Notes under the pieces: generated by a model
Seen by the model: the letters and a program-made list of their open reading frames with translations, nothing else
What the model was told of the DNA's origin: nothing
Databases searched by the model: none
Made by a program: the position numbers and the translations under genes
Part shown: positions 1 through 10,595 of the stretch, one piece after another
Numbering within the stretch: the stretch's first letter is position 1
How the letters are laid out: each line of letters opens with the position of its first letter
Assembly (NCBI GenBank): GCA_039583875.1
Contig: CM077153.1
Coordinates: forward strand, 70,812,482 to 70,876,481
DNA length: 64,000 nucleotides
Source: Platanthera guangdongensis
Lineage: Eukaryota; Streptophyta; Magnoliopsida; Asparagales; Orchidaceae
Reading direction: 5' to 3'

Positions 1-1899
1 ACTTAGCCTTTACTTTGTTTTAACTATAAAACTACTGCTTCTTTTTAGCTTACTCTTTCTTTTTAAACCATTTTACAAGGCTATAGTAATGTAGAAATTG
101 TTATTTATATTTTTCATTAACTTTCATTTTAAGTAGTTACAAAAAATATTTTCGCTCGAACAATTTTTATTTTCACTTTTTAAGCATTTCTATCAAAATC
201 TAACGGTAAAAATGTAAACGTTTTAATTTTTCGGGCACTTGTCTTTCTCTCTTTAATTTGAAAACTTTTTCCTCAAACAATTTTTATTTTGCCTTTTTAT
301 GCATTTCTACTGCATTCCAGCGGTAGAAATGCAGTCATTTTAATTTTTCGATAACTTTGATTTTTGCAATTATTGTAGCCCGAGTGCGTGAGTGTAGGAG
401 ATAATCTTTATCGTTTTAGTTAATTCATGCAAGAGTGTGTGTGTTTATTCAAGTAGAGTGCGTGTGTTGTTTTTATTTTTCCGCCTACTCACTTGAGTTA
501 ATTGGCTGGATTTTATTCAAGCAAGTGTTTTCATTTTTTATTTTTCCGCCTACTCACTTGAGTTTAATGGCCGGTCTGTATTTTCAGTCCTACTCGTTTG
601 AGTAGGACTTGTAATTTTCAATCTTTATTTTTTCCGCCTATTCACTTGAGTTAAATGGCTGGATTTGATTTTCCGCCTACTCGCTAGGAGTTTAATGGTC
701 GGACTTTATTTTGATGTAAATATTTAAGAAAGCCCTGTAATCGCATTTATTTTCTCCTACTCGTTTGAGTAGGACTCGCTTTCATTCCAGTCCTACTCGT
801 TTGAGTAGGACTTGCAATTTTCAGCTTTAATTTTCCGCCCCCACTCGTTTGAGTGGGACTTGCAAATTTCAATTATGCACTTTTCAGCTTTTATTTCCCG
901 CCCCCACTCGTTTGAGTGGGACCTGCAAATGTCAATTATGCAATTTTTTTTCTTATGTGTAACTTAGTTTTATTTCTTCCTTTTGTTATATGTTTGAATG
1001 AGTGCGGGTGTGTTTATTTGTAATAACTTTTCTAAAATTAGGTTATTTTGCTTTTCTTCTTATTTTCTTTATAACCTTTCAGCGAATAGTTTAGGACGCT
1101 CGCACAACCAATCATATAAGTTATCCCCATTCCGATGAGTGGCTAATTTCTTTTAGCCCTCGGTATCGAAGATCTTTGGGATCTAAAATGTTTTAAATAA
1201 CCAAATGGCTAATTTTTCAATTTAATTAAAAACTTAAGGTTTACCCCGGGTTAACGACGCGTAGACCCACATATCGATGTGTGGGCTCTTTTTCCGTTAT
1301 CCATACGCTAGCTAGCCGAGAGGCCGTGCATATGGACAGATCACCACTGGGTAGATAGAGTTCCGCACTAACCCTCGAGAGAGGAGGCGCGCTAACTCTA
1401 CCAGATCGGGTTCCCCACCCAATAGCGAGGTTCTTAGCGTACTGCGGGCATTAAGGGGAATCCTTCGTCGGACGAGAGCCCGGTCGAATAGCCTTAATGT
1501 CTAGGTGAGCGATATTCCTAGAGATAGGTGAGCTCATTATTTTGAACCTCCACGGCCAAGTTTCCGCATTAATTAAATTGAAACTTTAGATATCTAGTTA
1601 TTCAAATCTATTTTTAATCCTAACGCAATTCGATACCGGGAGTTATCTCTTCATCGACTACTTTCTTAAAATCTATTTTCGTTCCTATTTTACTTAAAAC
1701 CCTCAACTTCTATTTCGTTAAAATAATAGTGTTTTCGGAGGAGTAGGGGTAATCAACCCGTTCCCGGGAATAATACGACCTCGGTATTCTCCCGAATATC
1801 GAGTACTACTTGCGATAGGTGCACTTGCCTACCCTAGCAAGCCCGCGGCGATCGACTCACCGAACCAACCACAGTAAGAGTCTGTTCGCGGGCCAATCA
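1..1899 (+). mobile_element. Athila-family LTR, 3' part, cut by the window edge
   Basis: This stretch is the reverse complement of about 16717-18640 and 27036-28960, the LTRs of element A1, so it is the R/U5-side part of the same LTR family in plus orientation. It ends in CAATCA at 1899. The following bases are not a primer site, so it is a 3' LTR or a solo LTR rather than a 5' LTR. It holds hairpin-forming units: a 24-bp palindrome with 10-bp arms and a GTTT loop at 586-609 and again at 789-812, and a larger hairpin around 299-333. It has no coding capacity. A short open frame running from 1819 into the neighbouring array is not believable as a gene. Confidence 0.85.
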
Positions 1900-1915
1900 A
1901 TCTACTATGAAATTC

Positions 1916-3650
1916 TAACGGCAGGAAGATGGTTCCTTCTACACTACCTCGAGCGCGGCTCGGCCCCAGGTAGACCCGCTGCGCAGGCTCTCATTAGTTG
2001 GCAGGTCCGAAGGCTCGCCTGTGGGGGAGAGGTATGGTTCTTGGTCCTTTGTTCTGCACTACCCCGAGCATGGCTCGGCCCCAGGTAGACCCGCTGCATA
2101 GGCTCCCAGTAGCTGACAGGTCCAAAGGCTCGCCTGTGGGTGAGAGGTCAGGTTCTTGGTCCTTGGTTCTGCACTACCCCGAGCGCAGCTCAGCCCTAGG
2201 TAGACCCGCTGTGCAGGCTCTCATTAGCTGGCAGGTCCGAAGGCTCGCCTATGGGGGAGAGGTTTGGTTCTTGGTCCTTGGTTCTGCACTACCCCGAGCG
2301 CTGCTCGGCCCCAGGTAGACCTGCTGCGTAGGCTCCCATTAACTGGCAGGTTCGAAGGCTCGTCTGTGGAGGAGAGGTCTGGTTCTTGGTCCTTGGTTCT
2401 GCACTACCCCGAGCGCGGCTCGGCCCCAGGTAGACACGCTGCACAGGCTCCCATTAGCTGGCAGGTCCTAAGTCTCGCCTGTGGGGGAGAGGTATGGTTC
2501 TTGGTCCTTGGTTCTGCACTACCCTGATAGCGGCTCGGCCACAGGTAGACCCGCTGCGCATGCTCCCATTAGCTGGCAGGTCCGAAGGTTTGCCTATGGG
2601 GGAGAGGTCTGGTTCATGGTCCTTGGTTCTGCACTACCCCGAGAGCGGCTCAGCCCTAGGTAGACCCGCTACACAGGCTCCCATTAGCTGGCAGGTCCGA
2701 AGGCTCTCCTGTGGGGGAGAGGTCTGATTCTTGGTCCTTAGTTCTGCACTACCCCGAGCACGTCTCAGCCCCAGGTAAACCCGCTGTGCAGGCTCCCATT
2801 AGCTGGCAGGTCTGAAGGCTCGCCTGTGGGGAAGAGGTCTGGTTCTTGGTCCTTGGTTCTGCACTACCCCGAGTGCGGCTCGGCCCTAGGTAGACCCGTT
2901 GCGCAGGCTCCCATTAGCTGGCAGGTCCGAAGGCTCGCCTATGGGGGAGAGTTCTGGTGCTTGGTCCTTGGTTCCGCACTACCCCGAGCGCGGCTCGGCC
3001 CCAGGTAGACCCGCTACACATGCTCCCATTAGCTGGCAGGTCCGAAGGCTTGCCTGTGGGGGAGAGGTCTGGTTCTTGGTCCTTGGTTCTGCACTACCCC
3101 GAGTGCGGCTAAGCCCCAGGCAGACCCGCTGCACAGGCTCTCATTTGCTGGCAGGTCTAAAGGCTCGCCTGTGGGGGAGAGGTCTGGTTCTTGGTCCTTG
3201 GTTCTGCACTACCCCGAGCATGGCTCGACCCCAGGTAGACCCGCTGTGCAGGAACCCATTAGCTGGCAGGTCCCAATGTTTGCCTGTAGGGGAGAGGTCT
3301 GGTACTTGGTCCTTGGTTCTACACTACCCCGAGCGCAGCTCGGCCCTAGGTAGACCCGCTGCGCAGGCTGCCATTAGCTGGCATGTCTGAAGGCTCGCAT
3401 GTGGGGGAGGGGTCTGGTTCTTGTTTCTTGGTTCTACACTACCCCGAGTGCGGCTCGGCCCCAGGTAGACCCGCTGCGCAGGTTCCTATTAGATGGCAGG
3501 TCTGAAGGCTCGCTTATGGGGGAGAGGTCTGGTTCTTGGTCCTTGGTTCTGCACTACCCCGAGCGCAGCTCGACCCCAGGTTGACCCGCTGCACAAGCTC
3601 TCATTAGCTGGTAGGTCCGAAGGTTCGCTTGTGGGGGAGAGGTCTGGTTC
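1916..3650. repeat. 115-bp tandem array, left block (about 15 monomers)
   Basis: The phrase CACTACCCCGAG (or one-base variants) recurs at 1942, 2057, 2172, 2287, 2402, 2517, 2632, 2747, 2862, 2977, 3092, 3207, 3322, 3437 and 3552, always 115 bp apart. Monomers are GC-rich, similar to each other, and contain an inverted motif (CGAGCGCGGCTCG). Because 115 is not a multiple of three, the same peptide appears in turn in all three plus frames, which explains the open frames here without any gene. The array is cut at 3650 by chromovirus G1 and resumes in phase at 12781. Tandem arrays of this kind are known from 3' untranslated regions of Tat/Ogre retrotransposons; that origin is my inference. Confidence 0.92.
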
Positions 3651-5707
3651 TCGAGAGGTCGACGATTTCGGAGTCAATGATCGTCGAGCTGAGAACATGG
3701 CCTGAGACACGGGCGTGTCGCAGGGCGTGTCAAGCCCGTGTCGACGATCGGCCAGCGAAGTCGACGATTTTCGCTCGACGATATGTCGAGACAAGGCACA
3801 CGGCCTAGGACACGGGCGTATCCAAGGCCGTGTCAGGCAGTCGATGAACTTTGCTCGACGCAGTATCGAGACCGTGAACACGGCCTGGAGCCCAGGCGTG
3901 TTTGAGTGGACATGGGTTAGGACACGGGCGTGTCCAGGAACCCGTGTTATTCTCGGGTTGTTTTCGGGATAAATCGAATGGGGGCACACGGCAACCACAC
4001 GGCCGTGTCAGTTGGAACACGGGCATGTCAGGTCGAACACGGGCGTGTCGGATACCCGTGTGTTGTTCCAGGCGCATCGATTTTGACGGCGAATGGGGGA
4101 CATGGCCCTGGACACGGGCGTGTGCCAGGCCGTGTTCGGCCCAGGTATGATATTTTAGGCCCGAAGCAAGGCCGTTAGTTTCTTTAATTTGGGATCCGAC
4201 GGCTGGGGGTTGTTCCTGATGGGATATACCCGAGATTGGACCTTTGAAACCCTCAATTTTACTTGTGTGGTTCTCTTTCTAAGTCAAGAGAGAGAGGAGA
4301 GCTAAGGAGGAAGAAGGAGCTTAGATCCGGCCATTGGAGGAGCTTCGAAGCTCCAAATCACGAGCCGACTTCGGATCTACGGATGTAAAGAGAGTGAGGT
4401 GCTTTTCATCCCCTTACTTTCCCATGGCGCCAAAGAGGAACGCTAGGGTAACGATTCTCTTCTTGAGCATGTGAAGCTCTCCTTCTTTGCATAGGAAGCC
4501 CGCTCTTGTCAGTTTGCGGTGAGTTGGAGGCGTTCCTTTGGGTAGATATGTAAACTCCCCATTGTGTAGAGTCCGTAAACGAGAATGGACATAGACATGT
4601 TGTGTGAAACCTATCCGGATATATTAGTCTGGATCGGTGATGTTGCATTGCATAAATGTCGGAGAAGACTCCGTGCGATTGGTTGTTTTTCGGGTTTTCT
4701 ACGTGGTAGATTGCAACAGGGAGCCTTGGGGATTAACCCTAACGTGCACCCGGAAAACTGGGCGGTTGCGTGATCTTGCCAACTTGGTGGCCTGGTAGCC
4801 AACATAAACATAACCGGGTTATGTGAAGTGTGATGGAAACGAGACTCGGGAGAAGTTTGACCCGCGCATATGGCTTGAACTGTCGTTGGGATGTGAGCAC
4901 GGGTTAGATGGAACTGTACCCGTTCTATGTCGTTCGGTTAGAGACGTTGGCATATATAAGGGTCTTCGGAGGTCTATGGCTTAAATTGACGTGACCTATG
5001 CCAAGAAGACAAAACCTCATATGTTTGGCCGTCAAAGTGGCGGTGGTGAGTCCGGAATGTCTATGGCTTAAATTGACGTGACATTGGCCGGTTCACTGAG
5101 AATGTGCCCTGAGTGCACGGGGTGTGTGGCCGTGCGAGCCTACGCCTGTGATGTTGTGACATTACTATACTGCTCGCTTATGCTAATGAAATGCAGGGAA
5201 GGATCATCGCCGCCCCGAGTTGGGGGCGAGATCGTTATAATTTGGTCAACATTGTTGACTGTTGCCTTTGTTTGCCACCATGCGGTGGTTTTGTTGCTTG
5301 CAGGTGCTGCTTGACCAAGCGGTCAATAGCGGGCTAAAGCCCAAATTGCGAAGTCAGCCCTCGAAGGCCTAATTGGAGTGTTTACTGCTTTTACTCATGT
5401 ATGACCGGCCTGCGTGCCGTGGTTTGTAAAACATGTAATATTGAAGTAAACCATTTTGTAAGGCCTTAAGGCTTGTACTCGTGTTTGTACGACATTCCTG
5501 TTTTGGTATTAGTGGACATTCATGCTCTTTATGCTAGGTTCTTAATTGCAACTTTTATAAACTGCTTCAGCTAGAATGCTCTGAGTAGGACGTTATCATT
5601 GGTTGGATGGTTTCCATGAGTAACCACCCGGTCTGTCTGTGGTATATGGTGTCGGGCCCCGGCCGGACCTACTGCTATATGCTATGCGACAGATAGGGGG
5701 TGTTACA
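3651..5707 (+). repeat. G1 5' LTR, missing its first 127 bp
   Basis: It matches 10723-12778 of the right LTR from its first base, so the U3 start is absent and the array abuts it directly. Roughly 3700-4150 is packed with the palindromic motif ACACGGGCGTGT and TCGACGA-type motifs; the rest is R/U5 sequence. It ends GTTACA just before the primer site. Long minus-strand open frames across 3489-4077 are by-products of the motif array and are not genes. Confidence 0.9.
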
Positions 5708-5710
5708 ATT

Positions 5711-5722
5711 TGGTATCAGACT
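5711..5722 (+). other. G1 primer binding site, initiator tRNA-Met type
   Basis: TGGTATCAGA follows the LTR end after three bases (ATT). This is the usual plant LTR element sequence complementary to the 3' end of initiator tRNA-Met. The match weakens after ten bases (CT instead of GC). Confidence 0.85.
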
Positions 5723-5935
5723 ACTGGTTTTGGTCGCGGGCTTAAGATAAATTCGTGGGCGAATTCTTTTTAAGGGTTGGTGAGCACATGTGTGTGCGTA
5801 ATCGTTATAACAGTAAACGAACCCATGAATGTCCACTTAGGAATGAAAATACACATGTTTGAGGAACCTGCGTGTTCCTATAATTGCTGTTTGCAATTTT
5901 ATTTGGTTGCTTAACGGTGTTTTGTACCACTATAG

Positions 5936-7090
5936 GTGACCAAAGGTGGTGCTGGGCCGTCGGAACGTCGAGTTTCTGAGGCTAGTAGTGCACCTAATGA
6001 AGCTCCTGCAACACCTTTATTGGCTGAGACCATAAGGTTGGTGGCCGAAGCAGTGTTGGCCATGATTAATGCGCAGCCAGCAAGGCAAACGCAGCAGCCC
6101 ACTCCTGCGATGGAGCAGGAACCTCTTCCAGAGGTTGAGCAGAGGAGAGTGGAACAGGTGGTAGTGGAACCGTTGGTGCCAAAGAGGGCAACCGAGAGGC
6201 AGCTTAAGCATGTAATGAGCTTTAACCCTCCGTTATTCTCGAGGTTGGGAACCCCATCTCAAGCTGAAGACAGGCTCTCCAGGGTGAATAGAGTCATGAC
6301 AGCAACGGAGACGGTGGAGTGGCAAATGACCACCATTGATACGATCCTTTTGGACGGTGAAGCGAGAATGTGGTGGGAAGGATTGGAGCTGCATCTACAG
6401 AGAGGTAGACAACTTGTTGATGTCTCGATGGAGGAGTTCTCGAGATTATTCTTGGCTAGATATCTCCCTTCGGTGCAAAGTATAACATTGGAGAATGAGG
6501 TCCTGAAATTGGTTCAAGGAGAAAATAGCATGGATGAGTATCTCCACGAGTTTACTCGTCTGAGTCGTTATGCTAGCTCCACTATTGTGGATGAGGAGCG
6601 CAAGACAAATCGCTTCTACGAAGGGTTGAGAGATGAGTTGAGGTTACTACTCTCGGGGCCGATGACGCATGGTTTCTTGACCTTGGTCAACACGGCCCGG
6701 TCCTTGGAGAAGGACATGAAAAATGTTCAGGCAAAGAAGAGAATTGGTGATAGGAAATCTGATTTCAAGACGCCGACTACTTCAAAGACCGACTATCGAA
6801 GGTTCTTCAAGAAGCATAGGACTTCGGGTCCAGCTCCTTCTGGTGCTTCTGGGGCGACTACGGGTCGTACCCCGGGCGCATGTTTTACTTGCGGAAAGTC
6901 GGGGAACTTTGCCCGCGATTGTTGGAGCGGACGTCCCAAGTCCGAGAGAAGGCCAGGAGCGACCTATGAAGAGAAGGGCAAGTCGGTGGAGTCAACCGCG
7001 TCCCACTATGCTCCGGCCCAACCAAGGATGTACAATCTTGGCCAACAGGAGGCCATCAAACAGGCTGATGTGGTGACAGGTACGGTTTAA
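5936..7090 (+). CDS. gag: G1 Gag (capsid/nucleocapsid), 384 codons
   Basis: Structural Gag, expected to form the virus-like particle. A low-complexity N-terminus (residues 1-90) leads into a retrotransposon-gag domain at about 95-250, with the typical WW.GLE and ..E..F...L...YLP spacing. A basic stretch follows, then one zinc knuckle near residue 317. The knuckle reads C-x2-C-x4-N-x4-C, so the usual His is Asn and zinc binding is probably lost. Gag is in the same frame as pol (all codons start at positions equal to 2 mod 3), as expected for a chromovirus Gag-Pol. The annotated stop at 7088-7090 lies inside a possible 102-bp intron (7080-7181), so the mature frame may run on into protease. The start ATG lies about 215 bp after the primer site. 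Confidence 0.85.
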   Translation: MTKGGAGPSERRVSEASSAPNEAPATPLLAETIRLVAEAVLAMINAQPARQTQQPTPAMEQEPLPEVEQRRVEQVVVEPLVPKRATERQLKHVMSFNPPLFSRLGTPSQAEDRLSRVNRVMTATETVEWQMTTIDTILLDGEARMWWEGLELHLQRGRQLVDVSMEEFSRLFLARYLPSVQSITLENEVLKLVQGENSMDEYLHEFTRLSRYASSTIVDEERKTNRFYEGLRDELRLLLSGPMTHGFLTLVNTARSLEKDMKNVQAKKRIGDRKSDFKTPTTSKTDYRRFFKKHRTSGPAPSGASGATTGRTPGACFTCGKSGNFARDCWSGRPKSERRPGATYEEKGKSVESTASHYAPAQPRMYNLGQQEAIKQADVVTGTV

Positions 7091-7181
7091 TTTATAGCAA
7101 GTCAATTTCTTTAAATACTTGTTATGCACCTATTACCTTACCACTGCTTGTTTAGGGTTTGTTTTGATTTGTGAAAAGCAG
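7080..7181 (+). other. Candidate 102-bp intron between G1 gag and protease
   Basis: The segment starts GTACGG after ACAG and ends GTGAAAAGCAG. It is T-rich, has a CTTAC branch-like site and a T-rich 3' tract, and holds three in-frame stops (two TAA, one TGA). Removing it joins Gag to the protease active-site frame without a shift. The other reading is a decayed linker; in either case the length is a multiple of three. Confidence 0.4.
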
Positions 7182-10100
7182 CAAGAGCACTCTTCGATAC
7201 GGGAGCTTCACACTCCTTGTTCGAAAGATTTATATCACGTATCGGAGTCCCTTCTTCGATGGCGAAGGATAAGTTGGATGTGTTGTTGCCCAATGGGTGT
7301 TTGATGCATGCGGATAGGATCTACGGTGTTAAGATTCGCATTGGGAATCAGGAGTTCGATCTCCAAGCATCGTTACTTCCGTTGGCGGAGTTCGACGTTA
7401 TTTTTGGCATGGACTGGCTCTCGGAGCAGCAAGCATATATTGATTGCGATCGCAAGGAAGTCAAGCTGGGAGCAAGTCGTGAGACGACTTTTACGGGCTT
7501 AAAGTGGTCGAGCAAGACGTTGATGTCTGCTCTTCAGGTGGTGAAGGCGGTTCGTGCTGGTGCAGAACTGTTCTTTACACTAGTGGAGGTTGCAAAGCTG
7601 AAGCCCGCGTTGGATTGTATTTCAGTGGTATCGGAATACCCTGATGTGTTCCCTGCAGATCTTCCAGGAGTCCTGCCTAAACGGGAGATAGATTTCATGA
7701 TTGAGCTAGTGCCAGGTGCAAAGCCTGTGTCACGATCTCCTTATCGGCTAGCGCCTAAGGAAATGGCAGAGCTGAAGGTGCAACTGCAAGAGTTATTGGA
7801 GCAAGGGTATGTGCACCCAAGTTCTTCTCCTTGGAGCGCGCCGGGCCTCTTTGTTAAGAAGAAGGATGGAAGCTTGAGGTTATGTATTGATTATCGGGAG
7901 CTCAACAAGTTGACAGGGAAGAACAAGTATCCAATCCCCCTGATCGATGATCTTTTTGATCAGTTGGTCGGGTCGACGGTATACTCGAAGTTGGACCTCA
8001 AGTCCGGGTACTACCAATTGTGAATAAGGTAGGGTGATATCCCGAAGACATCATTCATTACGAGATACGGGCATTATGAGTTTACGGTCATGCCGTTTGG
8101 GCTGACTAATGCGCCGTCAGTGTTCATGGATCTGATGAACAGGACATTCAGGGAGTACTTGGACCATTTTTTGATCGTCTTCATCGACGATATTCTGGTG
8201 TACTCGCAGAGTGAGGAAGATCACTACAAGCATCTTCATTTGGTTTTAGAGACGCTGAGGAGGAATCAACTGTATGCCAAGTTCTCAAAGTGCAAGTTTT
8301 GGTTATCTTCAGTGGCGTTCCTCAGTCATATAATGAGTGGAGAGGGTATTGCTGTGGATCCGGCGAAGATTGTTGCGATACGGGAGTGGCCTGAGCTTTC
8401 TATGGTAGCGGAAGTCCGGAGCTTTCTGGGGCTTGCCGGCTATTATAGGCGCTTTGTGGAGAACTTCTCGCGGATAGCGTTACCTCTCACTACGTTGACG
8501 AGGAAGGAGCAGAAGTTCGTTTGGACGCTGGAGTGCGCGCGAGCTTTTGAGGAGTTGAAATGTCGGTTTACCATGGCGCCTGTGCTGAGTTTGCCATGTG
8601 GGACCGAAGGCTATGAGATTTATAGCAATGCTTCGGGCAGCGGTTTGGGTTGCGTGCTAATAAAATACGGAAGTGTGATAGCTTATGGCTCGAGACAGCT
8701 GAAAGTGCACGATAGGAATTATCCGGTCCATGACTTGGAGTTAGCGGCCGTGATTTTTGCCTTGAAGCTGTGGAGGCATTATTTGTACGGTGTGAAGATT
8801 GATATCTACACCGATTATAAGAGCCTGAAGTATCTGATTGATCAGAAAGATCTGAATATACGGCAGCGTAGATGGATGGAGTTCCTGGTGGACTATACAT
8901 TCAAGATCCACTATGTTCCTGGTAAAGGTACTGAGGTTGCTGACGCGTTGAGTCGTCGAGCCCCAGCTCAAGCCAATTGGCTATCGGTGCATGATGAGCG
9001 GTTGGTGCGGGAGTTGGAGGCGTTGGAGATTGTTTATGTGGATAAGCAATCAAGTGCTGAAGCAGTACTGAATTGGACTGAAGTCCAATATGACCTGGCT
9101 GATCGGATTCGGCAGGCTTTGGATATGGATGTCCATATAAAGCAGTTCATGGTAGAGGCTCTGGATGGGTCAAATTCCCAATTTGTGGTGGAGGACGGAT
9201 TATTTTGTAAAGACGGTCGTCTGTGCATCTCGAGTGTGGGCAATTTGCGAGTGGAATTGTTGTACGAGGCACACCACACCAAGTACTCAATTCACCAGGG
9301 GAGCACGAAGATGTACCGCGATGTAAAGAAACTGTTTTGGTGGCCGGGTTTGAAGAAAGATGTGGCGCTCTACGTAGCGAAGTGCCAAACTTGCGCCTTG
9401 GTGGAGGCGGAGTGCCAAAAGCCGGGAGGATTTCTTAAGTCCTTGCCTATTCCAGATTGGAAATTCGACGACATCTCTATGGACTTTATGCACTGTTTGC
9501 CAAGGTCGCAAATGGGGAACGACGACATTTGGGTGGTCGTAGATCGGCTAACGAAGGTGTCGCATTTCATTCCGCATAGGAAGGATGATCTGGTGGAGAG
9601 GTTGGCAAAACTATATATGGATAATATAGTACGGCTTCACGGTGTGCCTCGCAGCATCGTGAGTGACCGAGATGGGCGGTTCACGTCCAATGATTGGAGG
9701 CTGGTGCAGCAAATGTTGGGAACAAAGTTGAAATTCAGCACAACCTTCCATCCGCAAACATATGGGCAGACTGAGAGGGTCAATAGAGCTATGGAAGACA
9801 TGCTTCAATTGTGTGTCTTGGATTTTGAAAAACAATGGGAAGACCATCTTTATTTGGTGGAGTTCGCATACAACAATAGCTACCAAGCGAGTATTCAAAT
9901 GGTGCCCTTCGAGGCCCTTTATGGTAGAAAATGTCGCGCGCCGTTGTCTTGGTTAGAAACGGGTGAGTCAAAGTTGTATAAGAGATTAGAAGTGGAGGAT
10001 GCTACTTCGTTGGTGCGTACCATTCGGTAGAGGTTGCTTATCGCTCAGGACCGGCAAGCGAAGTACTATAATGCCAAGCACAGGAACGTGGAGTTCGCTG

Positions 10101-10531
10101 TGGGCGACTATGTGTACTTAAAGATCAAGCCGTTCAAGGGTGTCTCGCGTGTATGGCGATTGAAAAAGCTAAACCCGAGGTACCTTGGGCCGTTTGAAGT
10201 TTTGGAGCGAGTTGGTGAAGCAACCTATCGGTTGAAGCTTTCATGGGAGCTTGGTGGATTACATGATGTATTCCATATTTCGGTGCTTCGGAAGGCGGTG
10301 CAAGAGCCTTCGCAAGTGATCGCGGTTGATCAAGTGCCAATGGATAGTGGGCTGACGACAAAAGTCAAGCCCGTGTGGATTGAGGACTCGGAGGTCAAGC
10401 GGCTACGCAATAAAGAGATCAGGATGGTCAAGGTACGATGGGACAATTGGGGGCGTGAGGAGCTCTCTTGGGAATGAGAGCAGACTATGCTTGACGAGTA
10501 TCCGGAGTTGTTCCGCTCAGGTACAATTTAA
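7182..10531 (+). pseudogene. pol: G1 Pol (protease-RT-RNase H-integrase-chromodomain), broken by four stops
   Basis: One frame runs through with TGA at 8021-8023, TAG at 8030-8032, TAG at 10028-10030 and TGA at 10475-10477. All four could come from C-to-T changes. Protease has its DTGAS active site at 7196-7210. RT reads from about 7690 ([16 protein letters not shown]) to FIDDILVYS near 8180, so its metal-binding pair is kept. RNase H has Asn (AAT 8627-8629) where the first catalytic Asp belongs, so it is probably inactive. Integrase shows the HHCC finger and a D,D-35-E triad (MDF, SDRDG, QTERVN). The C-terminal GPF-like region is followed by a chromodomain (about 10370-10480) that would steer integration to chromatin marks. 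The tail ends at 10529-10531. Confidence 0.9.
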
Positions 10532-10581
10532 TTTTGTACATATCTTTTCTTTATATATAATTTCGTGGACGAAATTCATTT

Positions 10582-10594
10582 AAGAGGGGGAGAG
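10582..10594 (+). other. G1 polypurine tract
   Basis: AAGAGGGGGAGAG lies directly before the right LTR start. This is the plus-strand primer position and a typical form for Tekay/Del elements. Confidence 0.85.
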
Positions 10595-10595
10595 T

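Noticed and set aside
1819..3584. Overlapping plus-strand open frames with a repeated peptide (SGSWSLVLHYPE)
   Set aside because: They come from a 115-bp tandem array whose period is not a multiple of three. All frames show the same peptide and there is no start context or promoter.
3489..4178. Open frames on both strands rich in Arg, Pro and Cys (also 10612-11251, 19153-19665, 29586-30069, 40853-41227, 43576-44340, 62215-62702)
   Set aside because: Stop-poor translations of GC-rich palindrome arrays in LTRs. They appear on both strands of each LTR and have no family resemblance.
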